Shown: positions 1-9,864 of the stretch, one piece after another
How positions within the stretch are numbered: the stretch's first letter is position 1
How the letters are laid out: every line of letters begins with the position of its first letter
DNA from: Winogradskyella vidalii
Lineage (GTDB): Bacteria; Bacteroidota; Bacteroidia; Flavobacteriales; Flavobacteriaceae
NCBI RefSeq assembly: GCF_013403955.1
Contig: NZ_JABFDG010000002.1
Span: 124,001-188,000 of the forward strand
Reading direction: 5' to 3'
DNA length: 64,000 bases
The notes under the pieces: generated by a model
The model's database searches: none
Told to the model about the DNA's origin: nothing
What the model saw: only the letters and a program-made list of their open reading frames with translations
Made by a program: the position numbers and the translations under genes

Positions 1-2
1 AC

Positions 3-140
3 GATTCCGGATATCAATGTGACACACTATTTGAATTATTAGGAATTAATTGGAGTTTTGTATATTTCTTTGCAACGCTATTGTTCTTATTCTTTTTTAT
101 AAAAGCTATTAAAAAATGGAAATCACTTCCAGAACGTTAA
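3..140 (+). CDS. C-terminal end of an unidentified membrane protein (5' truncated by window edge)
   Basis: An open frame runs from the left edge to a TAA at 138-140 and gives the last 45 residues of a protein. About 20 of these form one hydrophobic segment (WSFVYFFATLLFLFFIKA), followed by a basic tail (KKWKSLPER), as expected for a final transmembrane helix with a cytoplasmic end. A Cys-Asp pair followed by LLGINWS just before the helix faintly recalls the end of DsbB-like quinone-linked oxidoreductases, but that is too weak for a call. The stop lies 2 bases before the likely start of the next gene, so the two are probably co-transcribed. Confidence 0.55.
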   Translation, partial: DSGYQCDTLFELLGINWSFVYFFATLLFLFFFIKAIKKWKSLPER

Positions 141-142
141 TT

Positions 143-1795
143 ATGAATTATACCACTAACATTTCTAATTCTTATTATAAAACATTCATTTATCTTACTA
201 TTTGCACACTGTTTTTGTCTTGCAACAACAACGAAAAAACAGCTAAAGATCATCTTGTTTTTAGATACAATGAACATAAAAATATTGGCTCTCTAGACCC
301 TGCTTTTTCCAAGGATTTAGCTGACATTTGGGCCACACACCAATTGTTTAATGGTTTGGTTCAAATGGACGACGAACTCAATGTAAAACCAGCCATTGCT
401 AAACATTGGGCGATAACAGACAGTGCAAAAACATACACATTTACACTTCGTCAAGATGTTTTTTTTCACAAGCATAAATTATTTCATATTTCAACTGAAT
501 TAAACAAGACTCAAGATTCAACTAGAACGGTAACTGCTTCAGATTTTGAATACAGCTTCAATCGTTTACAAGATAAAGCGATTGCTTCACCTGGAAGTTG
601 GGTTTTGAATAAAGTTGACGATTTTTCTGCTGTAAACGATTCAATATTTCAAATTAAACTCAAACAACCTTTCCCTGCGTTTCTAGGCTTATTAACCATG
701 AAATATTGTTCTGTGGTACCTAAAGAAATAGTTGAACATTACGGCAGTGACTTTAGAGCTCACCCTATAGGCACAGGCCCTTTTAAATTTAAACGTTGGG
801 AGGAAAATTTAAAATTGGTTTTTAGACGAAACAACCATTATTTTGAAACCGATTCTTTTGGCCAACAACTTCCCTATCTAGAAGCTGTTGCGATTACTTT
901 TTTACCCGATAAACAAAGTGAATTTTTACAATTTGCCCAAGGAAATATCGATTTTGTTTCTGGCTTAGATGGCTCTTATAAAGATGAAATCTTAACCACT
1001 AGCGGACAATTACGACCAAAATATAGTGATGATGTAAAAATGATTCGCGGCCCATATTTAAACACCGAATATTTAGGCTTTTTTATGGCAACTGATGAAA
1101 AAAACATACAATCTATAAAATTAAGGAAAGCGATTAATGTAGGGTTTGACCGTGATAAAATGATGATGTATTTACGTAATGGCATAGGAATACCTGCCAG
1201 TGGAGGTTTTATTCCCAAAGGCCTACCTGGTTATGATGACGCTATTGGATTTAAATATGACCCTGAATTAGCGAAACAATTGGTACAAGCTTACAAATCT
1301 GAAACAGGTATTGCAAACCCAGAAATTACATTAACTACAACGAGTAATTATTTGAGTTTTTGTGAATTTATTCAGCGGGAACTTCAAAAAACAGGTTTGC
1401 AAGTCAACATTGATGTTATTCCTCCCTCAAGCTTAAGAGATGCTAAAGCCAATGGACAAATTGATTTCTTTAGAGCCAGTTGGATTGCTGATTATCCTGA
1501 TGCTGAAAACTATTTATCCTTATATTACAGTAAGAATTTTGCGCCTAATGGTCCTAATTATACACACTTTAAAAACGATGAATTCGATAAGATGTATGAA
1601 GCGGCCTATTTAGAAACTAATCCTAATTTACGTGCAGAACTCTACACCAAAATGGATTCTCTAATTATGGATACAGCTCCAATTGTTCCTTTGTTTTACG
1701 ATGAAGTCGTAAGATTTACCCGAAAAAATGTTGAAGGCTTAGGTATTAATCCAACAAATTTAGTAGAATTAAAATCGGTAAAAAAGACCCAATAA
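143..1795 (+). CDS. ABC transporter substrate-binding lipoprotein, family 5 (OppA/DppA-like)
   Basis: Probable peptide- or nickel-type solute-binding protein of ABC importers, anchored as a lipoprotein. I chose the ATG at 143 over the one at 116: it begins just after the upstream stop and gives a clean lipoprotein signal with lipobox LFLSC (Cys27), whereas the earlier start overlaps the preceding frame. The 550-residue length fits SBP_bac_5. The typical early pattern of these proteins is visible (LDPAFSKDLADIW, HQLFNGLVQMD, HWAITDSAKTYTFTLRQDVFFH), as is the later HPIGTGPFKF block. The ligand cannot be told from sequence. No permease or ATPase gene follows; the 260 bases after it hold no recognisable gene. 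Confident on family, not on substrate. Confidence 0.87.
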   Translation: MNYTTNISNSYYKTFIYLTICTLFLSCNNNEKTAKDHLVFRYNEHKNIGSLDPAFSKDLADIWATHQLFNGLVQMDDELNVKPAIAKHWAITDSAKTYTFTLRQDVFFHKHKLFHISTELNKTQDSTRTVTASDFEYSFNRLQDKAIASPGSWVLNKVDDFSAVNDSIFQIKLKQPFPAFLGLLTMKYCSVVPKEIVEHYGSDFRAHPIGTGPFKFKRWEENLKLVFRRNNHYFETDSFGQQLPYLEAVAITFLPDKQSEFLQFAQGNIDFVSGLDGSYKDEILTTSGQLRPKYSDDVKMIRGPYLNTEYLGFFMATDEKNIQSIKLRKAINVGFDRDKMMMYLRNGIGIPASGGFIPKGLPGYDDAIGFKYDPELAKQLVQAYKSETGIANPEITLTTTSNYLSFCEFIQRELQKTGLQVNIDVIPPSSLRDAKANGQIDFFRASWIADYPDAENYLSLYYSKNFAPNGPNYTHFKNDEFDKMYEAAYLETNPNLRAELYTKMDSLIMDTAPIVPLFYDEVVRFTRKNVEGLGINPTNLVELKSVKKTQ

Positions 1796-2055
1796 AATGT
1801 AATCGTAAAAAAACAGGATAGAAGCTGAGAATTTAGAACTTATAACTAAAATGCAACCCTTTACATATTATACTGAATATGTCTACTAAAATTGTTACAG
1901 AAAGATTTAATAAAAATTAATAAGTGCTATATCTGTCTTGAAACACTCTGATAATCTCCGCGAAAACATATTAATATAAACGCAATCTAAAAGTCTAAAT
2001 TCAGAAACTAGTTTATTACACTCATATAACACCGCTCAAAACTCACAATTCAAAA

Positions 2056-2964
2056 CTAATCACTAAACCCGGTAAAATAATACAAATCATCTCTACCCTC
2101 ACCTCTTAATCGCCTAGACGACAAATAACCTGTAGTTAAATCATCGTTTAAGAAAAATGAGAAATCATCACCAATTGAATTAATCGGCTCCTCTAAACAA
2201 ACCGGAATTTGTTCTTCATTATCCGTTTCTAAATCGTAAACATAAATATCAATTCCGCCTATTCCGCCACGTCTATCAGAAGAAAAGTAAAGCTTATTGT
2301 CACTACTCACAAATGGATAAAACTCAGTACGAGAAGAATTAATATGATCACCTAACCGAGTGACTTCACCATAACTTTTATGATTACTTACTGAAACTTT
2401 ATACAAATCAGATTTTCCTTTGCTATCTTCCTTATCTGAAATAAAATATAATGTTGAACCATCTGGACTAATTGCTGGATGTGCAAAATTATAATCAGGA
2501 ACACAAAATGGTAGGGTTGTAAAATTAGTCCAACCTTGTCCTTCAACATATTCTGCTCGCTTAATTAATAAGTTATACATCTTCATGTCTTTTAGGTTGT
2601 CTTTACCCTTTTCATCGTGGTTCGATGTAAAATACATGTATTTTCCATCCTTAGTATGCGATGTCACAGACATATTAAATTGTCCGGTTTCAGTTTTCTC
2701 AATAACTTTAACGTCTTCTATTTCTCCATTATCGCCAACAACACCTTCGTAAACTCCAAAAACTTCTTGTGAAAAATTATCTTTTATCGCACGTCCCCTT
2801 CTCGTAACGAGGTTAGAACTAAAATATACGGTATCACCTACAACACGTGCAGCAAAATGATCTAATTTTGTATTAATAGACAAGTTTTTAACTTTGACTT
2901 CTTGCGAAAATCCAAGTGTTAGTATCGAAATAAAAAACAGCGTAGTTTTAATCTTTAACATCAT
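2056..2964 (-). CDS. Secreted PD40/WD40-like beta-propeller protein
   Basis: A 302-residue exported protein. It has a signal peptide (MMLKIKTTLFFISILTLGFSQ) and TolB-like PD40 repeats. Examples are SPDGSTLYFISDKEDS with a KSDLYKV ending, and SSDNKLYFSSDRRGGIGGID with an IYVYDLE ending. In Bacteroidota such repeats often sit beside OmpA-type peptidoglycan-binding domains, but none is present here. The start at 2964 is preferred because an upstream in-frame ATG at 2997 would lie inside the preceding gene and would spoil the signal peptide. The gene begins 1 base after the stop of the GlmU-family gene, so the two form a transcription unit. Its partner is unknown; a periplasmic or outer-membrane scaffold role is inference. 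Confidence 0.75.
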   Translation of the reverse strand: MMLKIKTTLFFISILTLGFSQEVKVKNLSINTKLDHFAARVVGDTVYFSSNLVTRRGRAIKDNFSQEVFGVYEGVVGDNGEIEDVKVIEKTETGQFNMSVTSHTKDGKYMYFTSNHDEKGKDNLKDMKMYNLLIKRAEYVEGQGWTNFTTLPFCVPDYNFAHPAISPDGSTLYFISDKEDSKGKSDLYKVSVSNHKSYGEVTRLGDHINSSRTEFYPFVSSDNKLYFSSDRRGGIGGIDIYVYDLETDNEEQIPVCLEEPINSIGDDFSFFLNDDLTTGYLSSRRLRGEGRDDLYYFTGFSD

Positions 2965-2965
2965 A

Positions 2966-4141
2966 TTAATCTCTTCTAAATTGGTTAGTTTCTTCAAATA
3001 TATGTTCTAAAATAGCTTTGTCTTGGTCTGTAAACGCTACTTTACGTCGTGCCATTACAACTTCGGCAACCTCAAAAGCTTTGTTCGTTTTATAGGTTAC
3101 AAAACCTTTGCTTCCTCCCCAAGAAAAGCTTGGCACAAAATTTCTAGGGAATCCACTACCAAAGATATTTGAGCTTACACCAACCACTGTACCTGTGTTA
3201 AACATAGTATTAATTCCACATTTACTATGATCTCCCATCATCAATCCACAAAATTGCAAACCTGTTTTTGCAAAACCTTCTGTTTGGTAGTCCCAAAGCC
3301 TAACTTCGGCATAATTATTTTTTAGATTACTATTATTGGTATCTGCACCGAGATTACACCATTCGCCTAAAACCGAATTTCCTAAAAAGCCATCATGACC
3401 TTTGTTTGAAAATCCAAAAATCACAGAGTTATTCACTTCACCTCCAATTTTACTGTGTGGTCCTATAGTTGTTGGTCCATAAATTTTAGTCCCTAATTTT
3501 AGAGTCGCATTATTACAAAGTGCTAATGGCCCTCTAACAATTGAACCTTCCATAACTTCAGCATCTTTACCAATATAAATTGGACCAGAACTTGCATTTA
3601 AAGTTGCAAAATTTAAAGTTGCTCCTTGTTCTATAAAAATATTTTCAGGATTAATAGTATTTACCGTAGCAGGTATCGGTTGTGATTTTCTGTCCTTTAT
3701 AATTAAATTAAAATCTTCTACAATAGCATCTCCATTTTTAGCAAAAATATCCCAAGTGTGCTCTATTTTTATAATATCACCTTCAAATTCAACAGCTTCA
3801 AAAGTTGAAAAATCATTAACTTCTTCGCCTTCTTTGGCAAAAAAAGCAATAACATCTTCACCTTTAAACAAAGCCTGATTATATTTTAAGTTTGCAACAA
3901 ACTCTACAACTTCCATATTTGGCAAAAAGGAAGCATTAATCATAATGTTTTCTTCCATTTCTACCATTGGAAACTTATCGGCTAAATAATCTTCCGTGAC
4001 GGTTGTGGTCGTATATTCTAAAAAGGACTCCCATTTTTGGCGAATGGTTAAAATACCTACTCTAATATCTGCAACAGGCCTTGTAAAAGTAAACGGCAAT
4101 AAATTATTGCGATATGGACCATCAAAAAGTATATAATTCAT
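2966..4141 (-). CDS. GlmU-family protein (nucleotidyltransferase-like domain plus left-handed beta-helix)
   Basis: A 391-residue protein resembling the Bacteroidota 'GlmU family' of putative sugar-nucleotidyl/acyl transferases. The N-terminus (MNYILFDGPYRNNLLPFTFT then RPVADIRVGI) is the family hallmark and differs from the classical GxGTRM loop of true GlmU. Residues ~185-330 contain hexapeptide repeats of a left-handed beta-helix (GPIYIGKDAEVMEGSIVRGP, KLGTKIYGPTTIGPHSKIGG), typical of acyl- or acetyltransferases. It probably acts in the cytoplasm on a nucleotide sugar; the actual substrate is unknown, and it should not be called N-acetylglucosamine-1-phosphate uridyltransferase on this evidence. 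It lies downstream of rpmE2 but is separated from it by a terminator. Confidence 0.85.
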   Translation of the reverse strand: MNYILFDGPYRNNLLPFTFTRPVADIRVGILTIRQKWESFLEYTTTTVTEDYLADKFPMVEMEENIMINASFLPNMEVVEFVANLKYNQALFKGEDVIAFFAKEGEEVNDFSTFEAVEFEGDIIKIEHTWDIFAKNGDAIVEDFNLIIKDRKSQPIPATVNTINPENIFIEQGATLNFATLNASSGPIYIGKDAEVMEGSIVRGPLALCNNATLKLGTKIYGPTTIGPHSKIGGEVNNSVIFGFSNKGHDGFLGNSVLGEWCNLGADTNNSNLKNNYAEVRLWDYQTEGFAKTGLQFCGLMMGDHSKCGINTMFNTGTVVGVSSNIFGSGFPRNFVPSFSWGGSKGFVTYKTNKAFEVAEVVMARRKVAFTDQDKAILEHIFEETNQFRRD

Positions 4142-4218
4142 TCTGAATTTAAGGTTTAAAGTTTTGAAAATTAAAACTTTGATTTACTTTTCAAAAATAG
4201 TTTAAATATAGAAAACAG

Positions 4219-4249
4219 AAAAGCCTTTCTTATTATAAGAAAGGCTTTT
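4219..4249 (-). terminator. Rho-independent terminator after rpmE2
   Basis: A perfect 13-bp inverted repeat (arms 4219-4231 and 4237-4249, core AAGCCTTTCTT/AAGAAAGGCTT, loop of 5). On the reverse strand the left arm ends in a T-rich stretch. It lies 23 bases after the L31 stop and before the GlmU-family start. Confidence 0.8.
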
Positions 4250-4271
4250 AACTATTATCAGTAAGCTTCGT

Positions 4272-4523
4272 TTATTTTTTAAACTTAGCATATTTGTTTT
4301 TAAACTTATCAATACGACCAGCTGTATCTACCAATTTAGATTTACCAGTGTAATAAGGATGAGATGTTCTAGAAATTTCCAATTTAACTAATGGATATTC
4401 AGTACCATCTACATCGATAGTTTCGTTAGTATCTGCTGTAGATTTAGTTAAATATACCTCTTCATTAGACATATCTTTAAACGCTACTACTCTATAATTT
4501 TCTGGATGTATTCCTGCTTTCAT
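4272..4523 (-). CDS. rpmE2: 50S ribosomal protein L31 type B
   Basis: An 83-residue ribosomal protein of the large subunit. The sequence matches type B L31: [20 protein letters not shown] at the N-terminus, then [20 protein letters not shown] and a basic [10 protein letters not shown] tail. The CxxC zinc ligands of the zinc-binding type are absent, as is usual for type B. The ATG at 4523 is used; an adjacent GTG at 4526 is one codon upstream and unnecessary. The gene is flanked by its own terminator and stands alone. It is divergent from the DUF4199 gene across a 159-base spacer. Confidence 0.95.
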   Translation of the reverse strand: MKAGIHPENYRVVAFKDMSNEEVYLTKSTADTNETIDVDGTEYPLVKLEISRTSHPYYTGKSKLVDTAGRIDKFKNKYAKFKK

Positions 4524-4635
4524 CACTAAATGCTTTAATTGTATTCGATTTTTCGAGGTGCAAATTTAACCATTTTTTACAAATCTACAATCTTTTTAAT
4601 AAATTTTATTTCAATAAATGTTTGTAACATTTCTG

Positions 4636-4643
4636 TAACTTTG
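4636..4643 (+). promoter_or_regulatory. Bacteroidota -7 promoter element (TAACTTTG) for the 4683 gene
   Basis: TAACTTTG matches the TAnnTTTG consensus of the Bacteroidota housekeeping sigma factor, 39 bases before the start codon. No good -33 TTG is visible at the usual distance, so the call is moderate. Confidence 0.4.
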
Positions 4644-4682
4644 ACTACTAACTATTAATAAACCACAAAAACCAATCATAAA

Positions 4683-5213
4683 ATGGAAAAAAAATTACGA
4701 TCATCCGCTATTCAATTTGGGCTTTATATTGCACTTATTCTCTCAGGGTTTACAATTGTTGCTTACGCTATAAATATCGCATTACTCACTAAATGGTGGA
4801 TAAATATAGCTTTATTTATTGCCATTTTAATTATAGGAATTGTTTCTATCTCAAAATCAAAACAACTATTAGAAGGCTTTATCTCTTTTAAACAAGCCTT
4901 TACAACTTGGTTTACTACAATTGTGGTAGGTATATTAATCAGTACAGCAGTAAACATCTTATTATTTAATGTCATTGACCCGTCAGCTGCTGAGGCTGTT
5001 AAGCAAGCTACAATTGAAACAAGTGTAGCCATGATGGAAAATTTTGGTGCGCCACAATCTGAAATAGAAAAAGCAATTGTTCTCATGGAAGAGCAAAATC
5101 AATTTGCTGTAGGTAACTTACTAAAATCGGTGGCATGGCAATTATTATTTTACGCTGTAATAGGTCTTATAATTGCTGCTATTATGAAAAAGAATAATCC
5201 TGAATTTGCTTAA
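4683..5213 (+). CDS. DUF4199 membrane protein
   Basis: A 176-residue integral membrane protein with about four hydrophobic helices (roughly residues 10-32, 36-56, 70-95 and 150-172), of the DUF4199 family common in Bacteroidota. A soluble, Glu-rich stretch (about 100-145) lies between helices 3 and 4. Function is unknown. It is followed 44 bases later by a polyprenyl-linked glycosyltransferase, an arrangement often seen in flavobacteria, so the pair may work in envelope glycan assembly; that is inference from neighbourhood only. Confidence 0.8.
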   Translation: MEKKLRSSAIQFGLYIALILSGFTIVAYAINIALLTKWWINIALFIAILIIGIVSISKSKQLLEGFISFKQAFTTWFTTIVVGILISTAVNILLFNVIDPSAAEAVKQATIETSVAMMENFGAPQSEIEKAIVLMEEQNQFAVGNLLKSVAWQLLFYAVIGLIIAAIMKKNNPEFA

Positions 5214-5257
5214 ATAATTTCTTTACATTTGAGATTTAGAAATTAGACCAAGACTCT

Positions 5258-6217
5258 ATGGATATATCAGTAGTTATACCGCTACTTAATGAAGACGAAT
5301 CTTTAAAAGAATTACATGATTGGATTGTATCTGTGATGCTATCCAATCAGTTTTCCTATGAAATTTTATTTATAGATGATGGCAGCACGGATAAATCTTG
5401 GCAGATTATTTCTGAACTAGCAGAAATAAACCCTAAAGTAAAAGGGATTAGATTCCTTAAAAACTTTGGAAAATCGCAAGCTTTACATGCTGGTTTTGCT
5501 AGAGCGATTGGAGATGTTGTGATTACTATGGATGCAGACCTTCAAGATAATCCTGAAGAAATCCCAGAACTCTTCAAAATGATTAAGGAAGATAAATACG
5601 ATCTTATTTCTGGCTGGAAAAAGAAACGTTACGATTCTTATTTCTCTAAAAACTTACCTTCTAAATTATTTAATTGGGCAGCAAGAAAAACATCAGGTGT
5701 AAATCTTAATGATTTTAATTGCGGTTTAAAAGCCTACAGTAATACCGTTGTAAAACACATAGAAGTTTATGGCGAAATGCATCGTTATATTCCTGTACTA
5801 GCCAAAAATGCAGGCTTTGTTAATATTGGTGAAAAAGTGGTACAACACCAAGCCCGTAAATATGGCCATACAAAATTTGGAATGAGCCGTTTTATAAATG
5901 GGTTTTTAGACTTAATTACTATTTGGTTTGTATCCCGTTTTGGAAAACGACCAATGCATCTCTTTGGTGCGCTTGGCGTCCTTATGTTTATTATTGGGTT
6001 GGGCTTTGCTTTATATTTAGGTATCGATAAATTGTTTATTCATCCTACTGCAAGACTCATCACAGATCGCCCACAATTCTACATTGCTTTATCGACGATG
6101 GTGATTGGCTCTCAATTATTTATTGCTGGTTTTTTAGGCGAACTTATTTTACGATCAAAAGCAGAACAGCAACGTTATTTTATCAAAGAAAACTTAAATC
6201 TTTCTACAAAAAGCTAA
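5258..6217 (+). CDS. Glycosyltransferase family 2, DPM1/ArnC-like, with C-terminal membrane anchor
   Basis: A 319-residue inner-membrane glycosyltransferase. The N-terminal GT-A domain begins ISVVIPLLNEDESLKELHDW and carries the metal/nucleotide motif TMDADLQDNPEEIP near residues 90-104. The family hallmark GFVNIGEKVVQHQARKYGHT is near residue 190. Two membrane helices follow (about 233-255 and 275-298). This layout is typical of transferases that load a sugar from a nucleotide donor onto a polyprenyl phosphate. The sugar cannot be told from sequence. It is followed by a phosphosugar mutase and an ABC exporter on the same strand, which fits an envelope-glycan role. Confidence 0.88.
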   Translation: MDISVVIPLLNEDESLKELHDWIVSVMLSNQFSYEILFIDDGSTDKSWQIISELAEINPKVKGIRFLKNFGKSQALHAGFARAIGDVVITMDADLQDNPEEIPELFKMIKEDKYDLISGWKKKRYDSYFSKNLPSKLFNWAARKTSGVNLNDFNCGLKAYSNTVVKHIEVYGEMHRYIPVLAKNAGFVNIGEKVVQHQARKYGHTKFGMSRFINGFLDLITIWFVSRFGKRPMHLFGALGVLMFIIGLGFALYLGIDKLFIHPTARLITDRPQFYIALSTMVIGSQLFIAGFLGELILRSKAEQQRYFIKENLNLSTKS

Positions 6218-6306
6218 GATTTATTTGTTGATAAGGTGCTTTCAAATGGCGAATTGTTTATTTTTGTTAACCAATCTTTTCAATTTAAATAAAATCTATT
6301 TTACTC

Positions 6307-8037
6307 ATGATTCATATTAAGCCAGAAATTCTAGAACGCGTAAACAGCTGGTTAACACCAACATTTGACCTAGATTCACAAGAACAAATAAAACAACTTA
6401 TAGCTTCTAACCCAAAGGAATTAGAAGAGAGTTTCTATAAAGATTTAGAATTTGGAACCGGTGGTATGCGAGGTATCATGGGATTAGGCACCAACCGAAT
6501 CAACAAATATACTTTAGGAAAAAACACCCAAGGTTTAAGTAACTACCTTAAAGAATCTTTTCCTGGTGAAGACCTAAAAGTTGCCATTGCCTACGATTGT
6601 AGACACAATAGTAAAACCTTTGGAAAATTGGTCGCCGATGTATTTTCTGCAAATGGTATTAAAGTATTTTTATTTGAAGATTTAAGACCAACACCAGAAT
6701 TATCATTCGCCTTAAAACATTTAGATTGTCATTGTGGTATTGTACTTACAGCATCTCACAATCCACCAGAATACAACGGTTATAAAGTGTATTGGCAAGA
6801 TGGTGGACAACTAGTTCCTCCACAAGACTCAGGTGTAATTGCAGAAATAAACCAATTAGATTATTCTGAAATTAAATTTGAAGCTAATGATGATTTAATT
6901 GAATATATAGGTGCAACTGTTGATGATGTCTTTATTAATTCATCCATAGAAAACGGAAGTTTTGACACCTCAAAAGAAGCTAAAGAAAATTTAAATATTG
7001 TATTTACATCTTTACACGGTACATCAATTACAGCTATTCCTGAAACCTTAAAACGTGCAGGCTATACCAATGTTAATATTGTTGAAGAACAACGTGTGCC
7101 TAATGGCGATTTCCCTACGGTTGTATCTCCAAACCCAGAAGAACCAGAAGCTTTGAAAATGGCGATGGAACTTGCCCAAAAAGTGGATGGCGATATTGTT
7201 ATAGGTACTGATCCAGATTGTGATCGTTTAGGTGTTGTGGTTCGTAATTTAGAAAATGAATTGGTGATTCTTAACGGTAATCAGACGATGATATTAATGA
7301 CGAATTTCCTGTTAAAACAATGGAAAAAGTCAGGAAAAATCGATAATAATCAGTTTGTTGGTTCTACCATTGTTTCTACACCAATGATGTCTGTTTTAGC
7401 AAATGCATATGACGTAGAATGCAAAATAGGTCTTACTGGTTTTAAATGGATTGCTAAAATGATTAAGGACTTCCCTACCATGGATTTTATTGGTGGTGGC
7501 GAAGAGAGTTTTGGTTTTATGGTTGGCGATTTTGTACGCGATAAAGATGCGGTGACTTCTACGCTATTAGCTTGCGAAATTGCAGCACAAGCCAAATCAG
7601 AAGGTAAAACCATGTATCAAAGTTTAATTGATTTATATGTTGAACACGGTTTCTTTAAGGAGCGTTTAATTTCTTTAACTAAAAAAGGGATTGAAGGCGC
7701 ACAAGAAATCAAGCAAATGATGGTAGATGCTAGAGCTAATCCGTTAAAAGAAATCAATGGTGAAAAAGTTGTTCTAATTGAAGATTACCTATTAGCAATC
7801 TCTAAAAACCTTCAAACAAACGAAGAAACAACTATTGATATTCCTAAATCTAATGTCTTAATTTACTACACCGAGAATGGTAGTAAAATCGCATTACGAC
7901 CAAGTGGAACAGAGCCTAAAATAAAATTCTATATCAGTGTAAATACAGACCTTGACAATTCGGCAGACTTTAAAAAAACGGAGCAATTGTTGAATGACAG
8001 AATTGATGCTATTCTAGCAGATATGAAATTACAATAG
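6307..8037 (+). CDS. Phospho-sugar mutase (phosphoglucomutase/phosphomannomutase family)
   Basis: A 576-residue cytoplasmic alpha-D-phosphohexomutase that interconverts sugar 1- and 6-phosphates. All signature elements are present: the phosphoserine loop [13 protein letters not shown] (Ser near residue 150), the Mg-binding loop GTDPDCDR near 300, the sugar-specificity loop GGGEESFGF near 400 and the phosphate-binding loop [12 protein letters not shown] near 532. The length matches the long bacterial PGM/PMM type seen across Bacteroidota. Its stop codon ends at 8037 and the ABC transporter ATG begins at 8038, so the two genes are transcribed together. Whether glucose or mannose phosphate is preferred cannot be told. 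Confidence 0.94.
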   Translation: MIHIKPEILERVNSWLTPTFDLDSQEQIKQLIASNPKELEESFYKDLEFGTGGMRGIMGLGTNRINKYTLGKNTQGLSNYLKESFPGEDLKVAIAYDCRHNSKTFGKLVADVFSANGIKVFLFEDLRPTPELSFALKHLDCHCGIVLTASHNPPEYNGYKVYWQDGGQLVPPQDSGVIAEINQLDYSEIKFEANDDLIEYIGATVDDVFINSSIENGSFDTSKEAKENLNIVFTSLHGTSITAIPETLKRAGYTNVNIVEEQRVPNGDFPTVVSPNPEEPEALKMAMELAQKVDGDIVIGTDPDCDRLGVVVRNLENELVILNGNQTMILMTNFLLKQWKKSGKIDNNQFVGSTIVSTPMMSVLANAYDVECKIGLTGFKWIAKMIKDFPTMDFIGGGEESFGFMVGDFVRDKDAVTSTLLACEIAAQAKSEGKTMYQSLIDLYVEHGFFKERLISLTKKGIEGAQEIKQMMVDARANPLKEINGEKVVLIEDYLLAISKNLQTNEETTIDIPKSNVLIYYTENGSKIALRPSGTEPKIKFYISVNTDLDNSADFKKTEQLLNDRIDAILADMKLQ

Positions 8038-9864
8038 ATGAACTACATAAAAAAACTCATACCTTTTGCTTTACCTTACAAAAGGTATGCGTATTTAAAC
8101 ATATTCTTCAATATATTATACGCTCTTTTTAGCACACTTTCATTTATTGCTTTAATTCCGGTCTTTAAAGTAATATTTAGTGATCAGCGTGTAGTATCAG
8201 CAAAACCTATATGGCAAGGCTGGTTGAAATTACAAAATTACGGCGAAAATTATCTCAATTATTTTATTGGTGATAATATTGAAAAATATGGGGACTTTAA
8301 AGTTCTAATGATGATGGTGGGCGTCATTGTAAGCATGTTTCTACTTAAAAACATTTCTAATTATCTCGCCATGTACTTTATTACCTTTTTAAGAAATGGT
8401 GTATTAAAAGATATCAGAAATAAACTTTATGATAAAATAGTAACATTGCCACTTGCTTTTTATTCAGAAAAATCGAAAGGCGACACCATATCTAGGGTTA
8501 GTGCAGATGTTAATGAAGTTAGAAATTCATTTTTAGCCATACTTGAAATGATTGTAAGAGAACCGCTTACAATCTTATTTTCATTGGTATCAATGCTAAT
8601 TCTAAGTCCTAAGCTTACTTTATTTGTTCTTGTATTTATTCCTGTTTCAGGATTTATAATTTCTAAAATAGGAAAATCATTAAAGAAAGGATCTCTAAAA
8701 GTTCAAAAAGAACAAGGTATATTTTTATCTGTTTTAGAAGAAACAATGGGAGGGTTAAGAATTATAAAAGCCTTCAACGTAGAGAAAATGTTTGCAGGTA
8801 AATTTGAAGACAGTAATGAAAGGTATTACAAGTATTCTAACCAACTACTTAACAGACAAAATTTAGCATCGCCTTTAAGTGAATTATTAGGTATTATAGT
8901 CATTGGTGTATTATTAGTTTATGGGGGCTACCTCGTTTTTGTAGATAAAACCATGGGTGCTAGCTTCTTTGTTGGCTACATTACATTAGCCTATAACATT
9001 CTAACACCTGCAAAAGCAATCGCTAAAGCGAGTTATAGTGTTAAACGTGGCGATGGTGCTGCAAATAGAATTTTAGAATTCTTAGAAACCGAAAATGACA
9101 TAAAAGAAATTGAAAACCCAATTGAAAAGTCAACTTTTGAAAAAAATATCTCTATTGAAAATATTTCATTCAAATATGAAGACCATTATGTCTTAAAAAA
9201 CTTTAGTCTCACTATTCCTAAAGGGGAATCTGTAGCGCTTGTAGGACAATCAGGAAGTGGAAAAAGCACAATTGCCAATCTCGTTACACGTTTTTACGAT
9301 GTTAACGAAGGGAGTATTAATATAGATGGTGAAAACATAAAGAATCTATCTAAGAAATCACTGAGAAGTTTCTTAGGACTTGTTAACCAAGACTCCATTT
9401 TATTTAACGATACTGTTGCTAATAATTTAAAAGTTGGAAAAGAAAACGCTACAGATGATGAGATTATAGAGGCTTTAAAAATTGCTAATGCTTGGGAATT
9501 TGTAAAAGATTTACCTCTCGGCATACATACTAGTATTGGTGATTCTGGTGGTAAAATTTCTGGAGGTCAGAAACAAAGAATTAATATTGCTAGAGCAGTG
9601 CTCAAAAATTCTCCAATCATGATTTTGGATGAAGCCACCTCAGCTTTAGATACGGAAAGTGAACGTTTGGTGCAAGACGCACTAGAAAAAATGATGAAAA
9701 ACAGAACTTCAATCGTTATTGCGCATCGCTTATCTACTATTCAAAACGCTGACCTAATTGTGGTAATGCAAAGAGGCGAAATTGCCGAACAAGGTACACA
9801 CGCAGAGTTGATTGCTAAAAATGGCGTGTATAGAAAACTTGTAGATATGCAGAGTTTTGAGTAA
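8038..9864 (+). CDS. ABC exporter, fused membrane and ATPase domains (MsbA-like)
   Basis: A 608-residue half-transporter expected to act as a homodimer in the inner membrane. Residues 1-~330 form the six-helix membrane domain. The ATPase domain has Walker A GQSGSGKST (about 403-411), Q-loop VNQDS, signature ISGGQKQR (about 507-514), Walker B IMILDEATSALD and the H-loop IAHRLST. By family this could be the lipid A-core flippase MsbA or another lipid or polysaccharide exporter. The position after a lipid-linked glycosyltransferase and a phosphosugar mutase supports an envelope lipid or glycan substrate, but only as inference. It starts directly after the preceding stop. Confidence 0.9.
   Translation: MNYIKKLIPFALPYKRYAYLNIFFNILYALFSTLSFIALIPVFKVIFSDQRVVSAKPIWQGWLKLQNYGENYLNYFIGDNIEKYGDFKVLMMMVGVIVSMFLLKNISNYLAMYFITFLRNGVLKDIRNKLYDKIVTLPLAFYSEKSKGDTISRVSADVNEVRNSFLAILEMIVREPLTILFSLVSMLILSPKLTLFVLVFIPVSGFIISKIGKSLKKGSLKVQKEQGIFLSVLEETMGGLRIIKAFNVEKMFAGKFEDSNERYYKYSNQLLNRQNLASPLSELLGIIVIGVLLVYGGYLVFVDKTMGASFFVGYITLAYNILTPAKAIAKASYSVKRGDGAANRILEFLETENDIKEIENPIEKSTFEKNISIENISFKYEDHYVLKNFSLTIPKGESVALVGQSGSGKSTIANLVTRFYDVNEGSINIDGENIKNLSKKSLRSFLGLVNQDSILFNDTVANNLKVGKENATDDEIIEALKIANAWEFVKDLPLGIHTSIGDSGGKISGGQKQRINIARAVLKNSPIMILDEATSALDTESERLVQDALEKMMKNRTSIVIAHRLSTIQNADLIVVMQRGEIAEQGTHAELIAKNGVYRKLVDMQSFE

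Noticed and set aside
116..142. Earlier start for the substrate-binding protein
   Set aside because: It overlaps the end of the preceding frame and puts extra residues before an otherwise normal lipoprotein signal; 143 is better.
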